From Shewanella colwelliana ATCC 39565 (GTDB lineage Bacteria > Pseudomonadota > Gammaproteobacteria > Enterobacterales > Shewanellaceae): a stretch of DNA of 64,000 bases. The stretch lies in the NCBI RefSeq assembly GCF_000518705.1, contig NZ_JAEC01000030.1, forward strand, positions 1 through 64,000, written 5' to 3'. The position numbers and the translations under genes are program-made. Positions 24,726 through 33,677 of this stretch are shown here, in pieces (within the stretch, counting starts at the first letter, position 1; each line of letters opens with the position of its first letter). The notes beneath the pieces are model-generated. The model made no database searches. It saw nothing but the letters and a program-made list of their open reading frames with translations, and had not been told where the DNA came from.

Positions 24726-26810
24726 ATGAAGAAAGTTCTTGTTGGAGGTTTATGCGCCTCCCTAATCGTCGGCCTTAGCGCTTGTAATAGTGATCAAGCA
24801 GAAGTTAAAGCACCAGAAACCGCTAAAACTGAAGCAGCTGTTGCTGTAGAAAAAGCGCTTAGTTCAGGTATCGACTTTGCTAATTTTGATAAGTCAGTTC
24901 GTCCGCAAGACGATTTCTATGACTACGTAAACGGCACTTGGATTAAGAACACCGAAATCCCAAGTGATCGCACCAGCACTGGTGCTTTTTATGATTTACG
25001 TGAAAAGTCTCGTGATGATGTTAAAGCGATCATCGAAGAAGTGGCTGCCACGCCAAACTTAACGCCTGGCAGTGACGAGCAAAAAGTTGCCGATCTTTAT
25101 CGCTCATTCATGGATACCGAAACGTTAAACAAACTTGGTCTTAAGCCTATTCAGGGCGAATTAGATAAGATTGCTGCACTACAAAATAAAGATGAGTTGG
25201 TTGAATACTTCGCCCATAGTCAAATTATTGGTGGCGGTACGCCGTTAGCGTTTTATATCAATGTCGATGCGAAAGACTCTAGTCGTTACGCGACGCATAT
25301 CTGGCAGTATGGTTTAAGCCTGCCAGAAAAAGATTATTACTTTAATGAAGATGAGCGCTTCGTTAACATCCGTAAAGCTTTCGTTGCTCATATTGAGAAG
25401 ATGTTTACCTTAGCGGGTTTTGAGAATGCTAAGGCGAGTGCAGAGCAAGTGCTCGCATTAGAAACTGCGATTGCTAGCCGTCATTGGGATGTGGTTGAAA
25501 GCCGCGATAGCACTAAAACCTATAATCTATACCAAGTTGCAGATCTTGCTAAGCTTGCACCAGATGTTAACTGGGCGGGCTACCTAAAGACATTAGGCGC
25601 CGATAAGCAAACTGATATCATTATCAACCAGCCGAGCTTTATTGAAGGTTTCAATGAAGTGCTTAAAGCTAATGATTTAGCGACGTGGAAAACCTACATG
25701 AAGTGGAATACGCTAACTCACTTCGCGGGTAACTTAAGTTCAGAGTTGGATGCAGAGAACTTTGAGTTCTTCTCAAAGACCCTTAATGGTCAAGCTGAAC
25801 AAGAGCCTCGTTGGAAGCGTGGTGTTGGTGCGGTGAACAGTTTACTAGGCGAAGTTGTTGGTAAGGTGTATGTGAAGCGTCATTTCACGCCAGAAGCTAA
25901 GCAGCGTATGCAAGGACTTGTTGAGAACCTGCGTGGCGCTTATGGTGTAAGCATCGAAAGCCTATCTTGGATGAGCCCTGACACTAAAGTGGCTGCTAAA
26001 GATAAGCTGGCTAAGTTTGATCCTAAAATCGGTTACCCAGATCGCTGGGAAGATTACGATAAGTTGGTAATTAAGGGCGATGACTTAGTGGGCAACGGCA
26101 TGCGTGCAAGCGAACTATCTCATGCAAAAGAGCTTGAGAAGTTAGGTTCACCAATCCGTAAGTGGGAGTGGCACATGACGCCACAAACCGTGAACGCTTA
26201 CTACAATCCAACCATGAATGAAATTGTATTTCCAGCGGCAATCTTGCAGCCTCCTTTCTTTAATATGGAAGCGGATGATGCGGTTAACTACGGCGGTATT
26301 GGTGCGGTGATCGGTCATGAAATGGGCCATGGTTTTGACGACCAAGGTGCGAAGTTTGACGGTGAAGGCAACATGCGTGACTGGTGGACTGAACAAGACC
26401 TAAAAGAGTTTGCTGCTCGTGGTAAAGCCTTGGTTGACCAGTACAATGGTTATGCGGTATTTGACGATCTAAACGTCAATGGTGAGCTAACTCTTGGTGA
26501 AAACATTGGTGATCTTTCTGGTGTAACAATTGCCTACAAAGCTTACAAAATGTCATTGAATGGTCAAGAAGCCCCTGTTATCGACGGTCTAACTGGCGAT
26601 GAGCGCTTCTTTATTGGCTTCACCCAGATCTGGCGCGCTAAGATTAAAGAAGAATCTATGCGTAACCGTGTAGCCACAGACCCGCATTCACCTGCTAAGT
26701 TCCGTTCACTCGGTGCACTGTCAAACATGCCTGAGTTCTACACGACATTTGACGTGAAAGAGGGCGATGCTATGTACATTGCACCTGAGAAACGTGTAAA
26801 AATTTGGTAA
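24726..26810 (+). CDS. M13-family metallopeptidase (PepO/neprilysin-like), lipoprotein
   Basis: A 694-residue zinc endopeptidase that degrades peptides in the cell envelope. The signal ends in the lipobox LSAC (Cys20), so it is likely anchored to a membrane by lipid. The M13 N-terminal domain (about 55-430) precedes the catalytic domain: NAYYNPTMNEIVFPA, then HEMGH at 531-535, and ENIGDLSG with Glu592 as third zinc ligand and Asp596. Length is normal for M13. Single gene ended by a strong terminator. Confidence 0.94.
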   Translation: MKKVLVGGLCASLIVGLSACNSDQAEVKAPETAKTEAAVAVEKALSSGIDFANFDKSVRPQDDFYDYVNGTWIKNTEIPSDRTSTGAFYDLREKSRDDVKAIIEEVAATPNLTPGSDEQKVADLYRSFMDTETLNKLGLKPIQGELDKIAALQNKDELVEYFAHSQIIGGGTPLAFYINVDAKDSSRYATHIWQYGLSLPEKDYYFNEDERFVNIRKAFVAHIEKMFTLAGFENAKASAEQVLALETAIASRHWDVVESRDSTKTYNLYQVADLAKLAPDVNWAGYLKTLGADKQTDIIINQPSFIEGFNEVLKANDLATWKTYMKWNTLTHFAGNLSSELDAENFEFFSKTLNGQAEQEPRWKRGVGAVNSLLGEVVGKVYVKRHFTPEAKQRMQGLVENLRGAYGVSIESLSWMSPDTKVAAKDKLAKFDPKIGYPDRWEDYDKLVIKGDDLVGNGMRASELSHAKELEKLGSPIRKWEWHMTPQTVNAYYNPTMNEIVFPAAILQPPFFNMEADDAVNYGGIGAVIGHEMGHGFDDQGAKFDGEGNMRDWWTEQDLKEFAARGKALVDQYNGYAVFDDLNVNGELTLGENIGDLSGVTIAYKAYKMSLNGQEAPVIDGLTGDERFFIGFTQIWRAKIKEESMRNRVATDPHSPAKFRSLGALSNMPEFYTTFDVKEGDAMYIAPEKRVKIW

Positions 26811-26832
26811 TCTAACCACTGATAGTCATATT

Positions 26833-26859
26833 AAAAAGAGCGCAAAGCGCTCTTTTTTT
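26833..26859 (+). terminator. Terminator of the M13 peptidase gene
   Basis: GAGCGC, loop AAA, GCGCTC, then seven T. Confidence 0.9.
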
Positions 26860-26991
26860 ATGGGTATAGATTAACGATCATCTTTGATGAATAATTGTTC
26901 ATATGCCATTCAGCATTGGTTAAGTGATGGCAGGCTAGATTAACTATCGATAGGTACAAAATTCAAGGCTGATGAATTACCGAGGATGGTT

Positions 26992-27774
26992 ATGAATAGA
27001 TTGTTTCGCACCTTTTTTATATTTTTGTTGTTACTGTCAACCCGCAGTGGATTTGCGACCACCTTTGATTCCCCTAATGAAATTAAAGACAGTAGTCATT
27101 TTGCCGAGCGTCGTGCGTTCAATAAAAACCTTGCAGGTTTACAGGCATTAAGTAGCACTCCCAACCAAGCTATTCGCCAACCCATTGCAGATTTCGACCA
27201 GCTTTATGCCAATGCTCACAACGCCCAGGAAGAGTTAGGAAATATGTTGAGTCAGCTAAACGCTCAGCAGCAATATGAGCTGCAGCTTCCTGGCATTAAA
27301 AGTTATGAGCGCGCCGCGCAAAAAGTGGCGACCAAATTTGATGGCGATGCTAGCCGCATCACCGACCTCGCCAGAGCCACCATAGTTGCGGATGATATTC
27401 ATAGTGTGATGATGGCCTTTGAATCACTGTCAGAGCAAGCCAAAATAGTGCAGGTTAAAAACCGTTTCGCGGCACCTAAGGCCTCTGGTTATCGTGACCT
27501 AAATCTGTTGGTTCAGCTGCCTAAAACAGACATGATTGCCGAGGTACAGCTTCATCTTAAAGCGATTGCCGAGATTAAGAGTGGCGATGAGCATCTGGTA
27601 TATGAGGCGGTGCAAGCTATCGAAACGGCAGCTAAGCAGCAAAATCGAGCACTGAATGACATTGAGTTGGCTAAAATAACTCAGCTACGTCAATCTTCAC
27701 ATAAGTTGTATCACAAAGCGTGGTTGTATTATAAGCGTATTGATGGCGCTAATCTTATCGAGGCAGCGGCATAG
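26992..27774 (+). CDS. Exported RelA/SpoT-fold protein
   Basis: A 260-residue protein. The N-terminus is a Sec signal peptide (MNRLFRTFFIFLLLLSTRSGFA), so the protein is exported. The rest matches the RelA/SpoT nucleotidyltransferase fold: LPGIKSYERAAQKVATKF, then DASRITDLARATIVADD, then APKASGYRDLNLLVQLP and IAEVQLH. These line up with the Rel synthetase motifs, including the catalytic Glu in the EVQL strand and the Tyr of GYRD that stacks on substrate. I chose the ATG at 26992 because GAGG lies 6 bases before it. A periplasmic site has no obvious pool of ATP or GTP, so the activity is open. A SUKH-type gene starts 69 bp downstream. Confidence 0.75.
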   Translation: MNRLFRTFFIFLLLLSTRSGFATTFDSPNEIKDSSHFAERRAFNKNLAGLQALSSTPNQAIRQPIADFDQLYANAHNAQEELGNMLSQLNAQQQYELQLPGIKSYERAAQKVATKFDGDASRITDLARATIVADDIHSVMMAFESLSEQAKIVQVKNRFAAPKASGYRDLNLLVQLPKTDMIAEVQLHLKAIAEIKSGDEHLVYEAVQAIETAAKQQNRALNDIELAKITQLRQSSHKLYHKAWLYYKRIDGANLIEAAA

Positions 27775-27842
27775 CACGCTAACAAAATTAAAGTAAAGGC
27801 GATATACTTGCGCCCAATAGCCATTTTAGCAGTGAACACACC

Positions 27843-28244
27843 ATGCATGACCTCATCGAGCAACTACAGGAATTAAGCGAAACCGTTCCTGTACCATTAG
27901 AGCTGCCAACGTTCGAGCAGCTTGTGGAAGTGGAGGAGGAGATCCTGATCCCTCTGCCATCAGAGTTGAAAGAGTATCTGTTATTTGCCAGTGATGTAAT
28001 TCATGGCAGTTTAGAGCCGGTGACCGCCAGTGATCCACACTCGCACACTTATCTCTCTGAAGTGACCTCTTATGCCTGGTCTATCGGCCTGCCGCGGGAG
28101 TATATCGCTATCTGTCAGATGGGCGACGACTTTTACTGCATTGACCAAGAAGGGCAAGTGATGCTATGGCGTGACGGCGAACTGGATGAAGAGTGCTGGG
28201 AGTCATTCTGGCAGTGGGCTGAAGAAGTTTGGATCAACGCCTAG
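27843..28244 (+). CDS. SMI1/KNR4 (SUKH) family protein
   Basis: A 133-residue acidic cytoplasmic protein. The core pattern ([29 protein letters not shown], then [27 protein letters not shown]) is typical of SMI1/KNR4, the SUKH superfamily, many members of which are immunity proteins against toxins. It follows the exported RelA/SpoT-fold gene by 69 bp and precedes the HTH gene by 34 bp, in the same direction, so the three may form one transcript. No immunity role is shown by the sequence. Confidence 0.75.
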   Translation: MHDLIEQLQELSETVPVPLELPTFEQLVEVEEEILIPLPSELKEYLLFASDVIHGSLEPVTASDPHSHTYLSEVTSYAWSIGLPREYIAICQMGDDFYCIDQEGQVMLWRDGELDEECWESFWQWAEEVWINA

Positions 28245-28278
28245 GCTCATAAGAATTATTATCGAATTGGAAAAGACA

Positions 28279-28779
28279 ATGTCAAAGAAAGCAGAATTAA
28301 ATGCAATTGAAATAAAGTACCTAAGACACTCACTTGGGTTAAGTGCGGCGCAGGTTGCAGACCTATCAAAGTCAACGGAAGAGCAAGTACTGGCGTGGGA
28401 AGCTGGGGAGGCAGATGTCTCAGGATTGGCGGCAAAAAAACTACTTGAGCTTGATGAAACCATTGAGATGCAGGTACTCAATACCTGTGATGGTATTGAA
28501 GAGCTATTCAGTAAAGAACCTAAGCGCACCCTAAGCTTTGTTGTTTACCCGACTCAAGCTATCTATACCGCTTACAATCCTGAATTCTTAAGTGCGTTGC
28601 CTTTGACCGAATTGTACAACACAGCAGCATGGCGCATTAAGAAAGAGTGCAAATTAGTGCTTGAGGTGGATGTCACCTTAGTCGCATTAGATGTTGAAGC
28701 CTATAAAGCTTACCGTGAAACAGCAGGCCTAAAAGAGAGCCGCGAAAGTCGCGCGAAATGGGCGGCCACTCAGATTTAA
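28279..28779 (+). CDS. HTH-domain protein (DUF4447/YdiL-like)
   Basis: A 166-residue cytoplasmic protein. The first 65 residues form a Cro/C1-type helix-turn-helix like that of YdiL ([38 protein letters not shown]). The remaining part (about 70-166) is a mixed domain with no family I can name surely. The frame is open from 28171, but the ATG at 28279 begins the HTH homology and lies outside the SUKH gene. It could regulate the local gene group. A terminator follows. Confidence 0.7.
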   Translation: MSKKAELNAIEIKYLRHSLGLSAAQVADLSKSTEEQVLAWEAGEADVSGLAAKKLLELDETIEMQVLNTCDGIEELFSKEPKRTLSFVVYPTQAIYTAYNPEFLSALPLTELYNTAAWRIKKECKLVLEVDVTLVALDVEAYKAYRETAGLKESRESRAKWAATQI

Positions 28780-28804
28780 TGGCTGAGTAAATGAATATAT
28801 TGAG

Positions 28805-28833
28805 AAAAAAGGAAGCCAGTGGCTTCCTTTTTT
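28805..28833 (+). terminator. Terminator after the HTH gene
   Basis: GGAAGCC, loop AGT, GGCTTCC, then six T. Confidence 0.9.
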
Positions 28834-28984
28834 GTTTAATTATCTTTTATGAGCAGAGCGTTAAGCTTAAATGGCGATTGTGGTACGTTTATTCTCATAG
28901 CACCTTGATGGCTGCATTGTCTCGCAGTGACGATTAGCGAGGGGGAAATTTAATGGGGAGCATAAGGATATACAGGGCGAATCT

Positions 28985-29578
28985 ATGATAAAACAGGATG
29001 TTAAGTTGTTAGTCACCATAGCATTACTCATCATTCTACCGCTGTTGCACAGTGTGCTACCGGGTTTTTTCGGGGGGGACTTTTATAGCCCCGCTTTAAT
29101 GAATGCGCTGACAATACCATTATTATTACTAAAATTAATTGCAGTGGTTGCTGGCCTCTATCTGCTGGATAAGAGATACGGCATTTGGTCTTTGCCCATG
29201 ACACAGCGCTGGGCAGTTAGCGTCGCTGCAGCCCTTGGGTACCTGTTGGCGATGGCTCAAGTTGTGCTGCTTGCTATGGGGGTGTTTATGTCATTGACGT
29301 TTGCAAAGAGTGGTGACCAAGAACAGAGGGTCAAAACATTTGGTGAACATACACTCTATATGACAACAGCGGACCCTGGTGCCTTTGGCAAAGCCTATCA
29401 CTATTTCTATCTGCAATACCCTATGTCAATGGGACGTTATGAGCTGAAACTGATAGAGAAGCTTGATTGGGTTGGCGACGTTGATTTTGACCTTAAGGGC
29501 AATACCTTATTGATCTATTTGAAGAATGGCAGTGGCAATCAAAAATCTACTGCCACTGCAATGAACTTATCTTGTTGA
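28985..29578 (+). CDS. Membrane protein of unknown function
   Basis: A 197-residue protein with three hydrophobic segments (about 8-25, 41-60 and 79-105), followed by a soluble C-terminal part of about 85 residues. I do not recognise it. Its stop codon abuts the stop of the convergent glutathione transferase gene with no base between. Confidence 0.6.
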   Translation: MIKQDVKLLVTIALLIILPLLHSVLPGFFGGDFYSPALMNALTIPLLLLKLIAVVAGLYLLDKRYGIWSLPMTQRWAVSVAAALGYLLAMAQVVLLAMGVFMSLTFAKSGDQEQRVKTFGEHTLYMTTADPGAFGKAYHYFYLQYPMSMGRYELKLIEKLDWVGDVDFDLKGNTLLIYLKNGSGNQKSTATAMNLSC

Positions 29579-30214
29579 TTATGGAGTATCTTGAGCAGCG
29601 ATAGCTTCAGTTTTGGCCAGTGCTTTTGCGAGTGCTGGGCGGGTTTGTAGTCTGTCTCTAAAAGCGGTCAGTTTTGGTGGTAGGGTTTGTTCAAATACCG
29701 TAGCCCACATGAGTGTATGTGCTAATAGAATATCGGCGACAGAGAGTTCGTCACCGAGTAAGTAGGGCGTGTTGGGCATCATGGCTTCAGCGAGGGCGGC
29801 AGCTTTATCAAACTCCCATTTAGCTACCGGTAAAATACAGGGCTGACGTTGCTCATCCGGCAGGGCAAACTTGTGCTTGCCCATGGTCCATAACGGTTGT
29901 TCTAATTCGCAAATAATAAAACTTACCCACTGATGATAATGACCAGCGTTGGTTGTACCAGCTGAGGGTAAAAAGCGTCCTTCACCATATTTCTCTGCAA
30001 GGTATTGGCAGATGGCTGCAGATTCTGTGAGCACTAAGTCATCATCCGATATCACCGGAATTTTACCGCTTGGGTTGAGTGCTAAGAAACTGTCGCTGCG
30101 ATTATCCCCCTTCGAAAAGTTGATAAATGAAAAGGTCCAATCAATGCCTAGCTCTTCTAACAGCCAAGACACACGCAGCGCGCGACTTCTTGGTGTTCCA
30201 TATAAAGTGATCAT
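29579..30214 (-). CDS. Glutathione S-transferase family protein
   Basis: A 211-residue cytosolic GST. The thioredoxin-like N-domain (MITLYGTPRSRALRVSWLLEELG) holds the glutathione site NPSGKIPVISDDDLVLTESAAI, and the all-helical C-domain contains LGDELSVADILLAHTL. The serine near the N-terminus (SRALR) is in the position of the catalytic residue in bacterial GSTs. Substrate unknown. Confidence 0.9.
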   Translation of the reverse strand: MITLYGTPRSRALRVSWLLEELGIDWTFSFINFSKGDNRSDSFLALNPSGKIPVISDDDLVLTESAAICQYLAEKYGEGRFLPSAGTTNAGHYHQWVSFIICELEQPLWTMGKHKFALPDEQRQPCILPVAKWEFDKAAALAEAMMPNTPYLLGDELSVADILLAHTLMWATVFEQTLPPKLTAFRDRLQTRPALAKALAKTEAIAAQDTP

Positions 30215-30269
30215 CTATTATTCCCTTAAAACAACGTCCGCTACACAACGGATGATTGATTGTAGTCGA

Positions 30270-30298
30270 AAAAATGGCATCCATAGGATGCCATTTTT
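30270..30298 (-). terminator. Terminator of the 861-residue TonB receptor gene
   Basis: AAAAATGGCATCC, loop ATA, GGATGCCATTTTT; 33 bp past the receptor stop on the minus strand and symmetric. Confidence 0.85.
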
Positions 30299-30330
30299 GT
30301 TACTAGGTGTTGCTTAACAAAGCATAAAAA

Positions 30331-32916
30331 TTAGAAGTTCATCGAGAGCTTAGTGTAGATATAGCGGCCCATAGGGTTATGAACAGAAATCACATAACCG
30401 TAGAGGTCCGAGTCGCCATCGCCGATAGCGAATGATGGGTCGGTATCAAACACGTTATTAACCCCTAAAGTAAGTTTAAAGGTGTCGTTGAAACGGTATG
30501 ATCCAGACATGTCGACGAGCAGTTGTGACTCGACCATGCGAGACTGATTATCTTCAAAGTCGAGTACACCATCAAAATCGATATCAGGCGTGTCTTCAAA
30601 TTCACCGATATAGCTGAAATTGACATTGGCTGCGAAGTTGTCTTTCTGCCAGTTAGTTGTTGCTAACCAACGATGCTGCGGGAACTTGTATTCGCCAGTG
30701 TAATCCATGTTGTCTTTTTCAAAACTATGCAAATAGCTGTATTCCAATCCAAACTTAATGTCACCAAAGCTGTCGAGTTCCAAGCCATAATGGGCTGAGA
30801 GATCAACACCTTGAACCTCTTGTGAGCTCAGGTTAATAAAGCTTGAGTGAATAACACTGATAGGCCCTAATGCTTGGCCTGTTTGCGGCGCTAAACGTTC
30901 ACAGACAGTGCTGTTTTGATTGTCACAATTGGCAGTATAGATATCACCAAGTGGTTGCTTATCAATTTTGTTGTCTTGGGTAATGCTGTAGACATCAAAG
31001 CCGATATCAAACTGTTGGCTTGGTGCCCAGATCATACCCAGGTTCCACGTTTCTGACTCTTCAGCGTCAAGGCCTGCGTTGCCGGCAAACTCAGTGTTGT
31101 AATCCAATGCGGTACAATCTACGCCGTCAGCAGCACAACGATAAGTGTCAATAAAGAACGTGCTTTCTCTCGATGGGCCTAGGCCTATTTGTGCCAAAGA
31201 GGGAGCTCTAAAACCTGTAGACCATGAACCTCGAGCTGTTAGCGCATCGGTCATGCCCCAAAGGAAAGCGATTTTTGGGTTAGTGGTAGAGCCAAAATCA
31301 CTGTAGTGGTCATAACGGCCTGCAAGTTGTAACTCGAAATTATCAGTCATCGGAATTGAAAATTCGACATAGGCTGCATATTGGTCTCGGGCTGCTGCGG
31401 CTGAAACGGCTTCGGTACCAAAGATTAGACCGCGTTGGAACTGCTCATCTGGTATATCGCTAACATCCTCTTCCCGGTACTCAGCGCCCGCTGCCATCAT
31501 GATATCACGATCGCCAATGGTGAAAGCTTGACCTGTGATGCTGGCATCATAGGAGGTGATGTTGGAGACACCTTGCCTTACCAGGCTGGTGGTAATGCGG
31601 TCGATCACATCCTGCGGGTTAGTCGTACCACCAAATGGGTTGTAGTTACCGGCGTCGATTTCTGCCTGCATGTAATCTGTTCTTACCCAACCTTGCGTGC
31701 GATCGCCTGACTGGGTGGACTCACTTCGACCTTTTTGTGCCGAGACTTCCCAGTCCCATTCGTTGATGGCACCGCGAAGACCTGCAACTAGGCGCATGGA
31801 ATCTGATTCAATATCCCAGCGACGTGCCCCCGCATCCACGGTACGGTAACGACCTATTTCAATATCTTTACCCCAAGGATTATTTGGATGAGAACCCGGA
31901 ACGGTCAGCCCTGCATCTTCATCTAATGGCGTTGGTGCACCGCCCGCTTCCGAGGTGTTGTGCTGCACAGACACTTCAAGGAAAGCACTTAGTTCATCAT
32001 TAAAGTGATAGTCAAACTGACCAATAGCGCCAACTCGCTCAGCGGCTGGAATTGTTAAGTTATAGGGGCCGTAATCAAACAGGCAACTACCGCTTGCCGT
32101 GGCATTTTCTGGTGGGCAATCTGGGTCGATGGTCTTAACGCCGTCCACATAGAAGTAGCCAGGGAACCCCCGTGATGAACGGAAGTCTTCGCCACCATAA
32201 GGTGATTGATTGGCGGTACCGAAGCGGCCCATTTCACTGGCTGCCAATGTGTTGTTTTTAAAGTAATCAAGAATAATTGAGGCGCTGCCTTTATCTGATT
32301 TTACGCCCCAGACTAAGCTAGCAGTAGTTTCATCATAACCAGAGCCTGACGCATCGCCATAGCCTAAATTAACTTCGATACCTTCGATATCTTTCTTGAG
32401 AACGATATTCACCACGCCTGCAATCGCATCCGAACCATAGATGGCTGACGCACCGTCTTTTAGAATATCGATACGCTCAATAGCTGAGACGGGAATATTA
32501 TTAATATCGACAAACGAGTTGGTAATGCCTTCGGCAAATGCACTGGTACCGACGCGTCGTCCATTGATTAACACCAGCGTCGCGTCAGGGCCTAGACCTC
32601 GAAGACTGATGGATGCACCACCATTGGCGGTAGAGTCTTGACTGTTACCTCGAGTTGAAAATGCGCCAGCTCCGTTGGCGGGCATCTTTTCAAGTAATTG
32701 TTGTAGGTTATCGAAACCCATGTTGGCGATATCATCTTTACTGATCGACTGGATCGGTGAAGGTCCTTCGATATCGGTACGCTTGATACGTGAGCCTGTT
32801 ACTTCAATGCGCTCAACTTTCTGTTCATCATCGGTGTCGGCGGCATAGGCATGAGGGGTTAACGCGATAGTCACAGCGATAGCGCATGCGCTACGCCAGT
32901 ATTGAGGTCTTTTCAT
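30331..32916 (-). CDS. TonB-dependent receptor, large (oar/peptide-type)
   Basis: An 861-residue outer-membrane receptor with a signal peptide (to about residue 25, HAYA). A conserved VERIEVTGSRIKR box precedes a plug (IQSISKDDIANMGFDNLQQLL to GVVNIVLKKDI) and a long barrel ending YTKLSMNF. This VTGSRI class is abundant in Shewanella and related genera and often takes up peptides or plant- and alga-derived compounds, but the substrate cannot be told here. No TonB or transport partner lies next to it. No Fur box is seen upstream. Confidence 0.88.
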   Translation of the reverse strand: MKRPQYWRSACAIAVTIALTPHAYAADTDDEQKVERIEVTGSRIKRTDIEGPSPIQSISKDDIANMGFDNLQQLLEKMPANGAGAFSTRGNSQDSTANGGASISLRGLGPDATLVLINGRRVGTSAFAEGITNSFVDINNIPVSAIERIDILKDGASAIYGSDAIAGVVNIVLKKDIEGIEVNLGYGDASGSGYDETTASLVWGVKSDKGSASIILDYFKNNTLAASEMGRFGTANQSPYGGEDFRSSRGFPGYFYVDGVKTIDPDCPPENATASGSCLFDYGPYNLTIPAAERVGAIGQFDYHFNDELSAFLEVSVQHNTSEAGGAPTPLDEDAGLTVPGSHPNNPWGKDIEIGRYRTVDAGARRWDIESDSMRLVAGLRGAINEWDWEVSAQKGRSESTQSGDRTQGWVRTDYMQAEIDAGNYNPFGGTTNPQDVIDRITTSLVRQGVSNITSYDASITGQAFTIGDRDIMMAAGAEYREEDVSDIPDEQFQRGLIFGTEAVSAAAARDQYAAYVEFSIPMTDNFELQLAGRYDHYSDFGSTTNPKIAFLWGMTDALTARGSWSTGFRAPSLAQIGLGPSRESTFFIDTYRCAADGVDCTALDYNTEFAGNAGLDAEESETWNLGMIWAPSQQFDIGFDVYSITQDNKIDKQPLGDIYTANCDNQNSTVCERLAPQTGQALGPISVIHSSFINLSSQEVQGVDLSAHYGLELDSFGDIKFGLEYSYLHSFEKDNMDYTGEYKFPQHRWLATTNWQKDNFAANVNFSYIGEFEDTPDIDFDGVLDFEDNQSRMVESQLLVDMSGSYRFNDTFKLTLGVNNVFDTDPSFAIGDGDSDLYGYVISVHNPMGRYIYTKLSMNF

Positions 32917-33137
32917 GATTGTCCCTAATGTATTATTTATAATTTTAGTTCAGTGACTACCGCAAACTACTGCCACCCGTTGTTATCACAACGTTACTAA
33001 AGTAATCTCTTATATAACAAAGTCAACACCTTTTATAACTACATGTTATGAACAACAAACTCATGATTTTGGTTGATTAATCTGTATAGTGATGAGTTTG
33101 AAGTAGAGAATTTGGTCAGTATTTAGGAGCGATAATT

Positions 33138-33665
33138 ATGGAAGATAAGCAGCTGTTGCAAGCAGAGTTTAAGACAAATCTCGGACTCTACTGGTTGGTA
33201 TCTGGAGCAATACTCTTGTGTATCACCATAGTGGGCATCCCCTTACTGTTGATATGGTTTCCCGTTGGTTTGTGGGCAACCAAGCGATACATCGACAATA
33301 TGAGTGCTGAGCTAACCACTAAAAAACTTATCGTAAGAAAAGGGATTTTTACCCGTACGGAAAATACCGTTCCACTAGATAAAATTACCGACATGGCGCT
33401 GATTCAGGGACCATTGATGCGTTTCTTCAATATCCATAAATTGACCATTGAAACCGCAGGACAATCGGGTGCAGGGGCACTGATTAATTTACAAGGGGTA
33501 GAGGACGTGGAGCAGTTTCGTGCGCAGGTGTTGGCGCAAAAAAGTGCCTTAACAGAGCAGGTGGTGCAAGAGAGTATGCCGATGCCAGATGAAACATTGA
33601 TGTGTTTAAAAGAGATCAGTGAAACATTAAAGCGTATAGAAAACCGCTTAGCAACAAAATCATAA
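33138..33665 (+). CDS. bPH2 (YdbS-like) membrane-associated protein
   Basis: A 175-residue protein with two N-terminal hydrophobic segments (about 19-50), then a bacterial pleckstrin-homology (bPH2) domain, ELTTKKLIVRKGIFTRTENTVPLDKITDMALIQGPLMRFF to about residue 120. The C-terminus is a helical tail (LKEISETLKRIENRL). bPH2 proteins are membrane-linked; the role is unknown. It lies 12 bp before the NRAMP-like gene and probably shares its transcript. Confidence 0.82.
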   Translation: MEDKQLLQAEFKTNLGLYWLVSGAILLCITIVGIPLLLIWFPVGLWATKRYIDNMSAELTTKKLIVRKGIFTRTENTVPLDKITDMALIQGPLMRFFNIHKLTIETAGQSGAGALINLQGVEDVEQFRAQVLAQKSALTEQVVQESMPMPDETLMCLKEISETLKRIENRLATKS

Positions 33666-33677
33666 GGGATTGTAAAA

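Noticed and set aside
30331..33137. Fur-regulated siderophore receptor
   Set aside because: No Fur box was found upstream of the receptor and no siderophore genes lie nearby.
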